Shown in pieces: positions 52,447 to 60,669 of a stretch of DNA of 64,000 bases. How positions within the stretch are numbered: the stretch's first letter is position 1; the number at the start of each line of letters is the position of its first letter. A program made the position numbers and the translations under genes. Source of the DNA: an uncultured Monoglobus sp. (GTDB lineage: Bacteria > Bacillota > Clostridia > Monoglobales > Monoglobaceae); assembly GCA_947630135.1 (NCBI GenBank), contig CANRGH010000003.1, forward strand, positions 1-64,000, given 5' to 3'. Below the pieces are notes generated by a model. That model was not told where the DNA came from and did no database searches. It was given only the letters and a program-made list of their open reading frames with translations.

Positions 52447-53730
52447 ATGGGAATAGAACGCCTTAAGTCCGTGAGCTACCGCAAGCCCGCGTACCTTCTC
52501 ATTCTGCTTGATGCGCTGGGGTTTTTGCTGCTGTTCATGAACAAGGATTATAACTTAAACGTTCTCTATACCGGCGCCGCGGTGCTCGCGCTGTTTTTAA
52601 CGATGTACACAGTGCTTGTGCTGGGCCGTATGGGGGACAAGTTTATTATGCTGATGGTGTTTATGCTGATTTCCATCGGCGTTCTTTTGCTGTGCCGTAT
52701 CGATCTGAGCTACGGCTTCAGACAGATCGTCTGGATATTGGTGGGCGGCGCGGTGTTCTTTATCGCGTATTTTGTCTATTACAAGGTCAAGGTCTGGAAC
52801 AAGCTCTGGTACTTGTATTTCATCGGCGGAACGCTGCTGTTTCTGATAACTCTGGTTCTGGGCGACACGGTGAACGGCTCGCGCAACTGGATCTCGATTG
52901 GCTCCGTCATATCGTTCCAGCCGTCCGAGATCACCAAGATATTGTTTATTATGTGCCTCGCCTGCTACGCGAGCGGGAGCTGGTCAAAGCCCGTTTTCGG
53001 CAAGGTAGCCCCGAAATGGGCGGCGCTCATCATAACATATATATTTGTGGGATTTCTGGTGCTCCAGCGCGACTGGGGCACGATACTCGTCATGTTTTCG
53101 ATCTATCTGTTTATGATATACGTCTATGAACCCGACCGCAAGCTGCTGGTTCTTAACATAATCGCGCTTGTCGTTATCGGTCTTCTCGGCTGGAAATTCC
53201 TCTATCATATTCAGGTGAGGATAGCCAACTGGCTCGACCCGTGGTCCGACATCTCAAACAGGGGTTATCAGATCTCTCAGTCGCTGTTCGCGATCGCGTC
53301 GGGCGGCTATTTCGGCAGCGGGCTTGGGAACGGCTCGCCGTATTATATCCCGCTTGTGCACTCGGATTTCATATTCGCCGCGATCTGCGAGGAAATGGGC
53401 GTTTTCGGAGGAGTGGCGGTGATCCTGCTGTTCTTCCTTATCGCGTACCGCTGCTTTAAAATATCTATCATGGCCGAGGACCCGTTTGACAAGGCGGTGA
53501 GCTTCGGCGTGACGGTCATGTTCGCGCTCCAGACCTTTATAATAATCGGCGGTGTTACCAAAATGATACCGCTGACCGGAATAACTCTGCCGTTCATAAG
53601 CTACGGCGGAACCTCGATAGTTATAAGCTTCGCCTCGCTTGGCATAATCCAGGCGATTTCGGCAAAGACCGAATCGGCCGAATCCGGTGCCGCCGCGAAG
53701 GAGCGAAAGGAGGAGCGGGATGAACGTTAA
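52447..53730 (+). CDS. FtsW/RodA/SpoVE-family peptidoglycan polymerase
   Basis: 427 residues with about 10 membrane segments. The SEDS signature is present (NGSRNWISIG after residue 135; QPSEITKI; PFISYGGTSIV near residue 385). SEDS proteins are glycosyltransferases that polymerise lipid II and pair with a class B penicillin-binding protein, here encoded by the next gene, whose start overlaps this stop region by 11 nt. Whether it is FtsW or RodA cannot be decided from sequence alone. Confidence 0.92.
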   Translation: MGIERLKSVSYRKPAYLLILLDALGFLLLFMNKDYNLNVLYTGAAVLALFLTMYTVLVLGRMGDKFIMLMVFMLISIGVLLLCRIDLSYGFRQIVWILVGGAVFFIAYFVYYKVKVWNKLWYLYFIGGTLLFLITLVLGDTVNGSRNWISIGSVISFQPSEITKILFIMCLACYASGSWSKPVFGKVAPKWAALIITYIFVGFLVLQRDWGTILVMFSIYLFMIYVYEPDRKLLVLNIIALVVIGLLGWKFLYHIQVRIANWLDPWSDISNRGYQISQSLFAIASGGYFGSGLGNGSPYYIPLVHSDFIFAAICEEMGVFGGVAVILLFFLIAYRCFKISIMAEDPFDKAVSFGVTVMFALQTFIIIGGVTKMIPLTGITLPFISYGGTSIVISFASLGIIQAISAKTESAESGAAAKERKEERDER

Positions 53731-55096
53731 TAAGCGCATTATAAGAGTTCTGGTGGTCATCGCGCTGCTGTTTTTGGCGCTGGCCTCGTATCTGCTTTGG
53801 TTCAATATGTTCAGGGCGCAGAGCGTTTACACGAACTCATACAACCGCCGCCAGTGGGAGAGCGAGCAGAAGATAAAGCGCGGCAGCATATACTCGAGCG
53901 AGGGCGAGCTTCTTGCCGAGACCGAGATAGGCAGCGACGGCTCGCGCATCCGCCGCTATCCGCGCGGCAGGCTGTACTCGCATGTTATCGGCTATTCGTC
54001 TCAGGTCTATGGCAAGACACAGCTTGAGATGACACGCGACAGCGACCTTATCGGCAAGGGGAACATTGGCTTGACTATCGGCGACATTCGCCCGGGCAAC
54101 GATCTGCATCTGACGATCCTCGATTATCTACAGGAATACGCCTATGACCAGCTTGACGGCAGACACGGCGCGATCGTGGCGATCGAGCCCACGACCGGCC
54201 AGATCTTGGCCATGGTCAGCCTTCCGGATTTTGACCCGAGCTCGATCGAGGAGGATTGGGAAGAAATAATGGAGGACCCCGACTCACCGTTTCTGGCCCG
54301 CGCCACGCGCGGCCTTTATCCGCCGGGCTCCACCTATAAGATAGCGACCTCCGCCGCGGTTTACGAAAACGGCAGGACGACCGAGACCTTCGACGATCCC
54401 GGCGTGTTCAAAAAGGGCGACGTCGAGGTCAGCAATTACGGAGGCGAGGCCTTCGGCAGCATTGACATAAAGACCGCGTTTGAGGAGTCGAGCAACTATG
54501 TGTTCTGCAGTCTGGGCTATGAAATGGGCGCGGACGGGGTCAGAGCCGAGGCGGAAAAGTTCGGCGTGAACAAGGATATTGAGTTTGACATACCAACATC
54601 AAAAAGCGAAATTCAGTACAAGAGAATGACCGACCTCGACGCGGCTTTAGTGTCGATCGGTCAGGGCGGGCTCGTTATGACGCCTCTGCATGTTGCCATG
54701 ATGGGGGCCGCGATAGCTAATGGCGGACGGATGATGAAACCGTATCTGGTCGAGACCGTGACCACCGAGAACGGCACGGTGATAGGCCAGACGCGCCCGA
54801 GCGTGCTCTATGAGAGCGCGGGCGCGGCCTGCGCTGCGTATGTGCAGGATATGATGATAGGAGTCGTTGAGGAAGGCACCGGAACAACGGCGCAGATCGA
54901 CGGGATCACTGTCGCCGGCAAGACCGGCACGGCCGAGACCGAGAGCGGCGAGGATCACTCGTGGTTTGTGGGCTACGCCCCGGCTGAAAGTCCGAGGATC
55001 TGCGTGGCCGTGCTGCTTGAGAACAACGGCACGCCCGGCGGCCGAACCGCCGCCCCGATAGCGAGGAACATAATGCGAAGATTTTTGAACGAATAA
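53720..55096 (+). CDS. Class B penicillin-binding protein (transpeptidase)
   Basis: 458 residues from the ATG at 53720 (behind AAAGGAGG), overlapping the FtsW/RodA gene. One N-terminal membrane segment (about 8-28), a small N-terminal domain and a transpeptidase with S-x-x-K at 204-207 (STYK), SSN at 257-259 and KTG at 401-403. It cross-links peptidoglycan and probably works with the adjacent SEDS polymerase. Short for the class, lacking extra C-terminal PASTA repeats, as in PbpA-type proteins. Confidence 0.94.
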   Translation: MNVNKRIIRVLVVIALLFLALASYLLWFNMFRAQSVYTNSYNRRQWESEQKIKRGSIYSSEGELLAETEIGSDGSRIRRYPRGRLYSHVIGYSSQVYGKTQLEMTRDSDLIGKGNIGLTIGDIRPGNDLHLTILDYLQEYAYDQLDGRHGAIVAIEPTTGQILAMVSLPDFDPSSIEEDWEEIMEDPDSPFLARATRGLYPPGSTYKIATSAAVYENGRTTETFDDPGVFKKGDVEVSNYGGEAFGSIDIKTAFEESSNYVFCSLGYEMGADGVRAEAEKFGVNKDIEFDIPTSKSEIQYKRMTDLDAALVSIGQGGLVMTPLHVAMMGAAIANGGRMMKPYLVETVTTENGTVIGQTRPSVLYESAGAACAAYVQDMMIGVVEEGTGTTAQIDGITVAGKTGTAETESGEDHSWFVGYAPAESPRICVAVLLENNGTPGGRTAAPIARNIMRRFLNE

Positions 55097-55122
55097 AACC
55101 TGCGCATATTTCGCGAATTTTG

Positions 55123-55151
55123 TTGACGAAAACGCGCGTTTGAGGTATAAT
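55123..55151 (+). promoter_or_regulatory. Promoter upstream of the 25-residue peptide and ispE
   Basis: TTGACG (55123-55128), 17 bp, TATAAT (55146-55151). Its transcript would include the peptide at 55183 and then ispE. Confidence 0.8.
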
Positions 55152-55182
55152 TACGGTAACAGCACTTAAAGGGGGAAATGTT

Positions 55183-55260
55183 ATGAAAAGATTTTTGGCT
55201 TTGGTTCGTCGTGAAAAACGACAGCGTCGGGAACGCGGCTCCGCGCAAACCCGTAAATAA
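55183..55260 (+). CDS. 25-residue strongly basic peptide before ispE
   Basis: ATG at 55183 behind AAGGGGGAAA, coding MKRFLALVRREKRQRRERG and a short tail, ending 5 bp before the ispE ATG. Ten of 25 residues are Arg or Lys. The good RBS, correct spacing and dedicated promoter support a real translated unit. It could be a leader peptide that couples translation to ispE, or a small basic protein in its own right. Too short for homology by eye. Confidence 0.5.
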   Translation: MKRFLALVRREKRQRRERGSAQTRK

Positions 55261-55265
55261 AAATT

Positions 55266-56120
55266 ATGAATTCATTGACAAGACTTTGCAAAGCGAAAAT
55301 TAATCTGGCGATCGACGTGCTCGATCGGCTGCCAAGCGGCTACCATACGGTGCGCATGGTCATGATGCGCGTGGACCTCGGTGACGAGGTCCGGGTGTCA
55401 CTAAGAAGCGACGGAAAAATCATGCTCAGCGGCAGCGACGCGGACATGCCTCGTGGCCGCGAGAACATAGCCTACAGGGCCGCCGAGGCGGTTCTCGCCG
55501 CCGCCGGTGCGGACTGCGGCTGCGATATATTCATTGAAAAGCGTGTGCCTATGGGCGCCGGAATGGCGGGCGGCAGCGCGGACGCCGCGGGAGTTATAAA
55601 CATGCTTGACGAGCTTCTGGGAAATCCGCTCTCCCTCGAAAAGAGGCTTGAGATCGGGCTTAAGCTCGGCGCCGATGTGCCGTTCTGCGTTATGGATTGC
55701 TGCGCGCTCGCCGAGGGCATAGGCGAGATTTTGACCCCGCTTCCCGATCCGCCCGCGATGAGCTTTGTTATCGCAAAGCCCGAAACAAGCATATCCACCA
55801 AATGGGCCTATGAAAATCTCAACTTTTCAAAAAAGCCCGAAGGAATGGACGTTGACAGACTGGCCGACGCGATAAGGCGCGGCGACAGGCGCGGAATGTT
55901 TGAAAGCATGGGCAACGTGTTTGAGGGCGTTTCGATCCCCGCCTGCCCCGAGATCGCGGAGTATAAGGAGCGGCTTTCGGCTCTCGGCGCAGAATACGCC
56001 CTGATGAGCGGCAGCGGCAGCGCGGTTTTCGGGATTTTTGACAGCCGCGGCGCCGCGGAGGCGGCAAAGGAGAAATTCGCGGCGGCGGTCCCGAAGCGCG
56101 GCGGGCTGTGGGTTGTGTAG
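55266..56120 (+). CDS. ispE: 4-diphosphocytidyl-2-C-methyl-D-erythritol kinase
   Basis: 284 residues, GHMP-kinase fold, the fourth enzyme of the MEP isoprenoid pathway. The first motif LCKAKINLAIDVLDRLPSGYH, the ATP-binding MGAGMAGGSADAAGVI and the C-terminal LMSGSGSAVFGIF are intact. It starts 5 bp after the stop of the small basic peptide and has no separate strong RBS, suggesting coupled translation. Confidence 0.97.
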   Translation: MNSLTRLCKAKINLAIDVLDRLPSGYHTVRMVMMRVDLGDEVRVSLRSDGKIMLSGSDADMPRGRENIAYRAAEAVLAAAGADCGCDIFIEKRVPMGAGMAGGSADAAGVINMLDELLGNPLSLEKRLEIGLKLGADVPFCVMDCCALAEGIGEILTPLPDPPAMSFVIAKPETSISTKWAYENLNFSKKPEGMDVDRLADAIRRGDRRGMFESMGNVFEGVSIPACPEIAEYKERLSALGAEYALMSGSGSAVFGIFDSRGAAEAAKEKFAAAVPKRGGLWVV

Positions 56121-56173
56121 GAAAATGCCCAATCGCGGGGCGTGAGCGGCGTGATTTTTGATTATATTTGGCA

Positions 56174-56202
56174 TTTACAGACAATTTCATATGTGCTATA
56201 AT
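56174..56202 (+). promoter_or_regulatory. Promoter of typA
   Basis: TTTACA (56174-56179), 17 bp, TATAAT (56197-56202). The predicted start (56208 plus or minus 1) falls at the left arm of the hairpin below. Confidence 0.8.
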
Positions 56203-56205
56203 ATC

Positions 56206-56234
56206 AGAAGCGCTTTAAAAGGGCGCTTCTTTTT
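56206..56234 (+). terminator. Terminator-like hairpin at the typA transcription start
   Basis: GAAGCGC (56207-56213) pairs with GCGCTTC (56223-56229), then five T (56230-56234), so an intrinsic terminator lies within the first 27 nt of the predicted typA transcript. A second GC-rich stem CCCGCG/CGCGGG follows at about 56248-56267. It may instead be the terminator of ispE, 90 bp upstream, overlapping the next promoter's start. Confidence 0.7.
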
Positions 56235-56294
56235 GGAAAATTTTAACCCGCGGGTATCCGCGCGGGCTCTGACGTAAAGGAGACGTTGGTTTTT

Positions 56295-58112
56295 ATGATA
56301 AGAGAGGACTTAAGAAACATAGCGATAATCGCCCACGTTGACCACGGCAAGACCACGCTGGTTGACGAGATGCTCAAGCAGGGCGGCGTGTACCGTGAAA
56401 ATCAGGTGGTCGAGGAGCGCGTCATGGACAGCAACGACCTTGAACGCGAAAGGGGAATAACGATCCTTTCAAAAAACACCTCGGTTTACTATGAGGGAAT
56501 AAAAATGAACATAATCGACACGCCGGGACACGCCGATTTCAGCGGCGAGGTCGAGCGCATACTCAAAATGGTGAACGGCGTAATCCTTCTGGTGGACGCC
56601 GCCGAGGGCCCCATGCCGCAGACCAGATTTGTGCTCGGAAAGGCGCTTGAAATGAACCACAGGGTCATCGTTGTTGTCAACAAGATCGACCGCCCCGACG
56701 CGCGGCTTGACGAAATTCCAGACGAGATCCTCGATCTGCTTATTGACCTTGACGCGAACGACGAGCAGCTTGAAAGCCCGATACTGTTCTGCTCGGGCAG
56801 AGCGGGCACCGCGTCGCTTTCGCAGTATGAGGAAGGCAAGGACCTCAAGGTCCTCTTTGAGACGATAAAGAATTATATCCCCGCGCCCGAGGGCGACGAG
56901 AACGGCCCGCTCCAGATGCTGGTGTCCTCGATAGACTATAACGACTATGTCGGCAGAATAGGCATAGGCCGCATCGAGCGCGGAAGAATATCGCAGAACC
57001 AGGAGGTTGAGGTGGCCGAGTACCACGAGAACCACGAGCCGTATAAGGCCAAAATGGTCAACCTCTATCAGATAGACGGTCTCGGCCGCACGGCTGTTGA
57101 CGAGGCGCAGGTGGGCGACATAATCTGCTTCTCGGGTATTCCCGACATCACCATAGGCGACACGATCTGCGCGCCCGACCGCGTTGAGGCGCTGCCGTTC
57201 GTGAAGATAAGCGAGCCGACGATCGAGATGACATTCTCGGTAAACGACGGCCCGTTCGCGGGCAGAGACGGCAAGTTCGTCACCTCAAGGCAGATAAGAG
57301 ACAGGCTCAGCCGCGAGCTTTTGAAGGACGTGTCGCTGCGCGTCTCCGACGGCGAGACAACCGACAGCTTCCGCGTGGCGGGCAGAGGCGAGATGCACAT
57401 CTCTATCCTGATCGAGACCATGCGCCGCGAGGGCTATGAGTTCATGGTGGGAACGCCCAAGGTGCTTTATAAGGAGATAGACGGCCAAAAATGCGAGCCG
57501 ATCGAAAAGCTCGTGATCGACGTGCCCGAGGAAAGCGTGGGCGCGGTCATGGAAAAAATAGGCAGCCGAAAGGGCGAGATGCAGTCAATGGCCCCGCAGG
57601 GCTCGCGCATGCGTCTTGAATATCTCATTCCGTCGCGGGGACTTTTGGGCTACAGAAGCGAGTTTTTGACCGACACCAAGGGCGAGGGAATATTGAGCTC
57701 GGTGTTCTATGACTATCAACCGTATAAGGGCGAGATCCACAGCCGCCACACCGGCTCGCTTGTCGCGTTTGAAACCGGCGAGGCCGTGGGATACGGCCTG
57801 TTTAAGGTTCAGGACCGCGGTTCTCTGTTTATCGGCCCCGGAGTCGAGGTCTACGAGGGTATGGTCGTGGGCGTCAATCCCAAGGCCGAGGATATAAACG
57901 TCAATGTCTGCAAGAAAAAGCAGCTCACCAACACCCGCGCGTCGGGCAGCGACGAGGCCTTAAAGCTCACGCCGCCGATACAGATGAGCCTTGAGGCCTG
58001 CCTTGAGTTTCTGGCCGACGACGAGCTCTTGGAGGTTACGCCGAACCATTTGAGAATAAGAAAAAAGATACTGAACAATCAGCTGCGCGCCAAAGCGCGC
58101 GCAAAAGCATAA
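56295..58112 (+). CDS. typA: Translational GTPase TypA/BipA
   Basis: 605 residues from the ATG at 56295 (an in-frame TTG at 56286 is too close to the RBS AAAGGAG). GTPase motifs: [10 protein letters not shown] (G1), RGITI (G2), DTPGHADF (G3), NKID (G4). The C-terminal BipA-specific domain is complete. TypA helps late 50S assembly and stress tolerance. It ends with a bidirectional terminator shared with the convergent Xre gene. Confidence 0.97.
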   Translation: MIREDLRNIAIIAHVDHGKTTLVDEMLKQGGVYRENQVVEERVMDSNDLERERGITILSKNTSVYYEGIKMNIIDTPGHADFSGEVERILKMVNGVILLVDAAEGPMPQTRFVLGKALEMNHRVIVVVNKIDRPDARLDEIPDEILDLLIDLDANDEQLESPILFCSGRAGTASLSQYEEGKDLKVLFETIKNYIPAPEGDENGPLQMLVSSIDYNDYVGRIGIGRIERGRISQNQEVEVAEYHENHEPYKAKMVNLYQIDGLGRTAVDEAQVGDIICFSGIPDITIGDTICAPDRVEALPFVKISEPTIEMTFSVNDGPFAGRDGKFVTSRQIRDRLSRELLKDVSLRVSDGETTDSFRVAGRGEMHISILIETMRREGYEFMVGTPKVLYKEIDGQKCEPIEKLVIDVPEESVGAVMEKIGSRKGEMQSMAPQGSRMRLEYLIPSRGLLGYRSEFLTDTKGEGILSSVFYDYQPYKGEIHSRHTGSLVAFETGEAVGYGLFKVQDRGSLFIGPGVEVYEGMVVGVNPKAEDINVNVCKKKQLTNTRASGSDEALKLTPPIQMSLEACLEFLADDELLEVTPNHLRIRKKILNNQLRAKARAKA

Positions 58113-58132
58113 AAAGCGCCGAGGCGCTTTTT
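58111..58132. terminator. Bidirectional terminator after typA
   Basis: AAAAAGCGCC (58111-58120) pairs with GGCGCTTTTT (58123-58132). Confidence 0.9.
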
Positions 58133-58331
58133 ATTTTTCAATATCCAGGATATAGTCGGCGGACACGTCATAAATTTCGCACAGCTTGACCAGGTGATGA
58201 ATGGGCAGCTCGTTCGCGCCTCGCTCATATCTGGCATACATTGTCTGGGACGTGCCCAGGAGCTTTGCGACCTGAGCCTGTGTTAAATCATTATCCTCCC
58301 TCAGATCGCGGATTTTTTTGATATATTTCAT
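58131..58331 (-). CDS. Small Xre-family transcriptional regulator
   Basis: 66 residues, almost all helix-turn-helix (NDLTQAQVAKLLGTSQTMYARYERGANEL, residues about 14-42). Such small Cro/C1-type proteins act as dimeric repressors. Weak RBS (GCGGTAAGAT). The divergent control region holds the dyad AGTAAA-TAAG-TTTACT at 58395, its likely operator. Target unknown; the WYL regulator gene is divergently placed. Confidence 0.9.
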   Translation of the reverse strand: MKYIKKIRDLREDNDLTQAQVAKLLGTSQTMYARYERGANELPIHHLVKLCEIYDVSADYILDIEK

Positions 58332-58394
58332 ATTATCTTACCGCTTTTCATTTTTCTTTATCATATCATACGGATATAATTTATAAAGGTGTTT

Positions 58395-58440
58395 AGTAAA
58401 TAAGTTTACTATTGACAAAATTCGCATTTTGTTGTATAAT
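58395..58440 (+). promoter_or_regulatory. Operator dyad and promoter towards the WYL regulator
   Basis: AGTAAA-TAAG-TTTACT (58395-58410), a perfect dyad, abuts TTGACA (58412-58417), 17 bp, TATAAT (58435-58440). On the minus strand TTTACT in the dyad could also be the -35 of the Xre gene. A roughly 190-nt leader precedes the WYL gene; it may hold a second TATAAT near 58613. Confidence 0.7.
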
Positions 58441-58637
58441 ATTCGATATTCATTTATAATATTATATGAAAAATTAAGTATGTTATTAGTTTGGCGGGCG
58501 CGTTAAAAAGGTCAAGACGGGAAAATTTGACAAATTCAAATTTTTTGCCGGGACTGTACGGTTTTTTGTGCTCTGTTTGTGATAATATATTTACTGTGAT
58601 CAAACGGATTATTATAATGATTGTAGGAGGGGTCTTT

Positions 58638-59615
58638 ATGAAACTTACCGCGAAAGCCAATACGCTGTGTGTGCTGGAGATTTTAAAGGAATTTTCGGAT
58701 TTTGATCATATTTTAAAAATGAGCGAGATAATCGAGCGAATGAGAGCGGATTATGATCTTAGCCTTGATCGGCGGACGGTTTACAGCTGTGTGGCCGTGC
58801 TTTCCGAAATGGGCTATGAGATATCCACTCCCGAGGACAACGGCAAGGGTTATTATCTTGAGAACCGCGACTTTGACACGTCCGAGATGCGGATGCTGAT
58901 AGACAGCGTTTACTCGAACCCGAGCATTCCGGGCAGCTATTCGGCGGAGCTTGTTGAAAAGCTCCAGAAGCTGCTGCCGCGCTCCAAGCGCAGGACATAC
59001 GCGTCGCTGACGGCGCTCGGCAGCGAGAGAAAGACCGACAATAAAGAGATTTTCCTCAGCATAGATATGCTTGACGAGGCGATCAGCCGCTGCCGAAAGG
59101 TCAGCTTTGTTTACTGCAAATATAACTTTGACAAAAAACTGGTGCCGAGAAAAGATGAAAAATATATCGTGAGTCCCTTCGCTATGGTGGCGGCAAACGA
59201 GCATTACTACCTGCTCTGCAAGTGCGACTCTCATGACGACCCGATAAGCCAGTTCAGAATTGACAAGATAAAAAGCATAAATATTCTCGACGACGTGCCT
59301 GCGTCGGCGCCCCCGAAGGGCTTTTCGCCGATCAATTACACCGACCGTTCGATATTCATGTACGGCGGCGAGACCGGTAAGGTCGTTTTAAGGTGCGACA
59401 ACAGCATTTTAGACCACGTTATCGACAGGTTCGGCGCCGAGATAAGCATAATAAAAAATCCCGACGGCAAAACCTTTGACGCCGCCGTGACCGGGAGCCT
59501 GACCGGAATAGTATACTGGGCGGAAAGCTACATAGACTTGTGCGAGGTAATAAGCCCCGCGTCGGTGCGCAACAGGGTCATGGATATGATAAAAAACAAC
59601 AAATACGGATTATAA
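58638..59615 (+). CDS. WYL-domain transcriptional regulator
   Basis: 325 residues from the ATG at 58638 behind TAGGAGGGG. An N-terminal winged helix-turn-helix (about 1-75) is followed by a WYL domain (about 145-225; the FAMVAANEHYYLLCKC segment) and a C-terminal extension. WYL proteins sense nucleotides or DNA ends and often regulate defence genes in bacteria. The frame is open upstream but without a start signal. Target genes unknown. Confidence 0.9.
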   Translation: MKLTAKANTLCVLEILKEFSDFDHILKMSEIIERMRADYDLSLDRRTVYSCVAVLSEMGYEISTPEDNGKGYYLENRDFDTSEMRMLIDSVYSNPSIPGSYSAELVEKLQKLLPRSKRRTYASLTALGSERKTDNKEIFLSIDMLDEAISRCRKVSFVYCKYNFDKKLVPRKDEKYIVSPFAMVAANEHYYLLCKCDSHDDPISQFRIDKIKSINILDDVPASAPPKGFSPINYTDRSIFMYGGETGKVVLRCDNSILDHVIDRFGAEISIIKNPDGKTFDAAVTGSLTGIVYWAESYIDLCEVISPASVRNRVMDMIKNNKYGL

Positions 59616-59620
59616 AGCTG

Positions 59621-59650
59621 TTCCGGGCGGCAAAACCGCCCGGAAAATTT
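59621..59650 (+). terminator. Terminator after the WYL gene
   Basis: TTCCGGGCGG (59621-59630) pairs with CCGCCCGGAA (59636-59645), 10-bp arms, then AATTTTT. Confidence 0.95.
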
Positions 59651-59673
59651 TTAAATAAAAATGTAAAATATAC

Positions 59674-59728
59674 TTGACATTTTTGAAATCCGTGATATAA
59701 TTAAAATGTAAAGCATGTTTTACATTTT
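59674..59728 (+). promoter_or_regulatory. Promoter and operator of the Xre-membrane protein pair
   Basis: TTGACA (59674-59679), 16 bp, TATAAT (59696-59701). The perfect dyad AAAATGTAAA-GCATGT-TTTACATTTT (59703-59728) covers the start; a further half-site AAAATGTAAAA lies at 59658-59668. This is typical of autorepression by the Xre protein. Confidence 0.85.
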
Positions 59729-59744
59729 GGAAGGAGATGATTTT

Positions 59745-59945
59745 CTGAAAAACAGGATAAGAGAGCTCAGGAAGGCTATGGGAATAACCCAGGACGAGCT
59801 GGCGAGGACGCTTGGCGTCACTCGGCAGACGATAATCGCCGTTGAAAAGGGAACATACTGCGCTTCACTGCCGCTGGCGCACAAGATCGCCGCGTTTTTC
59901 GGCGAGTCTATCGAAAACGTATTTATTTTTGAGGAGGATAAATAG
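59745..59945 (+). CDS. Small Xre-family regulator, probable CTG start
   Basis: 66 residues from CTG at 59745 (KNRIRELRKAMGITQDELARTLGVTRQTIIAVEKG), a YozG-like HTH. An ATG at 59715 is in frame but lies inside the operator dyad and has no RBS, whereas GGAAGGAGATGA fits the CTG, and relatives begin MKNRIRELR. It is 2 bp before the membrane protein gene, a common Xre-membrane pair. Confidence 0.85.
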   Translation: MKNRIRELRKAMGITQDELARTLGVTRQTIIAVEKGTYCASLPLAHKIAAFFGESIENVFIFEEDK

Positions 59946-59947
59946 CT

Positions 59948-60361
59948 ATGGAATTTAAGAAAAAGATGAAAATAAACATGATATATTACGCGCTGCTCGT
60001 TGTTATCGGCGCGGCGCTCGCGGTTCTGCAGCTTACGGGATATATGCCCGAGGTGTTTTTGTCGTTCGGCTGTGCGTACGCCGCCTGCGGCCTCGCCATG
60101 CTGATCAAGAACGGGAGGATCATGGCGGACCCCGAAAAGCTTAAAAAGTTTGAGATCGAGTCGACCGACGAGCGCAACATAATGATTTACAACAAGGTTA
60201 TCAGGTGGTCGTATTTGATTTTCGTTTATGCGGCCGCGGCCGCGATCATGATCCTTGAGTTTATCGGAATGAAGGAGGCGGCGGTGACCGTCGCGCTCAC
60301 TCTGTGCGCGTTGTTTGTTTTGTATATCATATGCTATGCCGTGCTGAAGGCCAAAGGATGA
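59948..60361 (+). CDS. Membrane protein partner of the Xre regulator
   Basis: 137 residues with about four membrane segments (about 12-30, 36-53, 85-105, 110-130) and a conserved loop DPEKLKKFEIESTDERNIMI between the second and third. Genes of this shape usually follow small Xre regulators in Firmicutes and are of unknown function. RBS GAGGATA overlaps the end of the regulator gene. Confidence 0.75.
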   Translation: MEFKKKMKINMIYYALLVVIGAALAVLQLTGYMPEVFLSFGCAYAACGLAMLIKNGRIMADPEKLKKFEIESTDERNIMIYNKVIRWSYLIFVYAAAAAIMILEFIGMKEAAVTVALTLCALFVLYIICYAVLKAKG

Positions 60362-60429
60362 TCGGAAAACCGTGAATAATCTGTCAAATAACGATTTGCG
60401 TGAAAATGTTAAAATTTTCAAAAAAACTA

Positions 60430-60458
60430 TTGACAGTTTAATAAATATGTGATATAAT
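60430..60458 (+). promoter_or_regulatory. Consensus promoter of the candidate small RNA
   Basis: TTGACA (60430-60435), 17 bp, TATAAT (60453-60458), both perfect. Confidence 0.9.
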
Positions 60459-60460
60459 AT

Positions 60461-60593
60461 AGCCTCGGTTGTGAGTTTTTCAAGACTTACAGCCGAGCAG
60501 CTTTTTTTATTAACTTTGTTATTTCAGTCTCATCCACTGAAAATAAACTTAGAGAAGCCGCGGCATTTTGGCCGCGGTTTCTCGCCTTTTTTT
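60461..60593 (+). ncRNA. Candidate structured small RNA with tandem terminators
   Basis: Right after a perfect promoter: hairpin 1 CTCGGTTGTGAGT (60464-60476) pairs with ACTTACAGCCGAG (60485-60497), 13 bp with two G-U pairs, then seven T at 60502-60508. Hairpin 2 TTTCAGT (60522-60528) pairs with ACTGAAA (60536-60542). Hairpin 3 GAGAAGCCGCGGC (60552-60564) pairs with GCCGCGGTTTCTC (60571-60583) and seven T follow at 60587-60593. No open frame. Not 6S, tmRNA or SRP RNA by any motif I know. Product could be about 48 or 130 nt. Confidence 0.65.
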
Positions 60594-60669
60594 GACATTT
60601 ATTTAATATATTGGAAAAAGTGCATAAAAAAACCGTGATAAAATTATGTAAGAATTATAAAATTAATGA

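Noticed and set aside
60461-60593. 6S RNA, SRP RNA or tmRNA
   Set aside because: No long open-bubble hairpin of 6S, no GGAAGCA-type SRP loop, no Ala-like ends of tmRNA; length is also too short.
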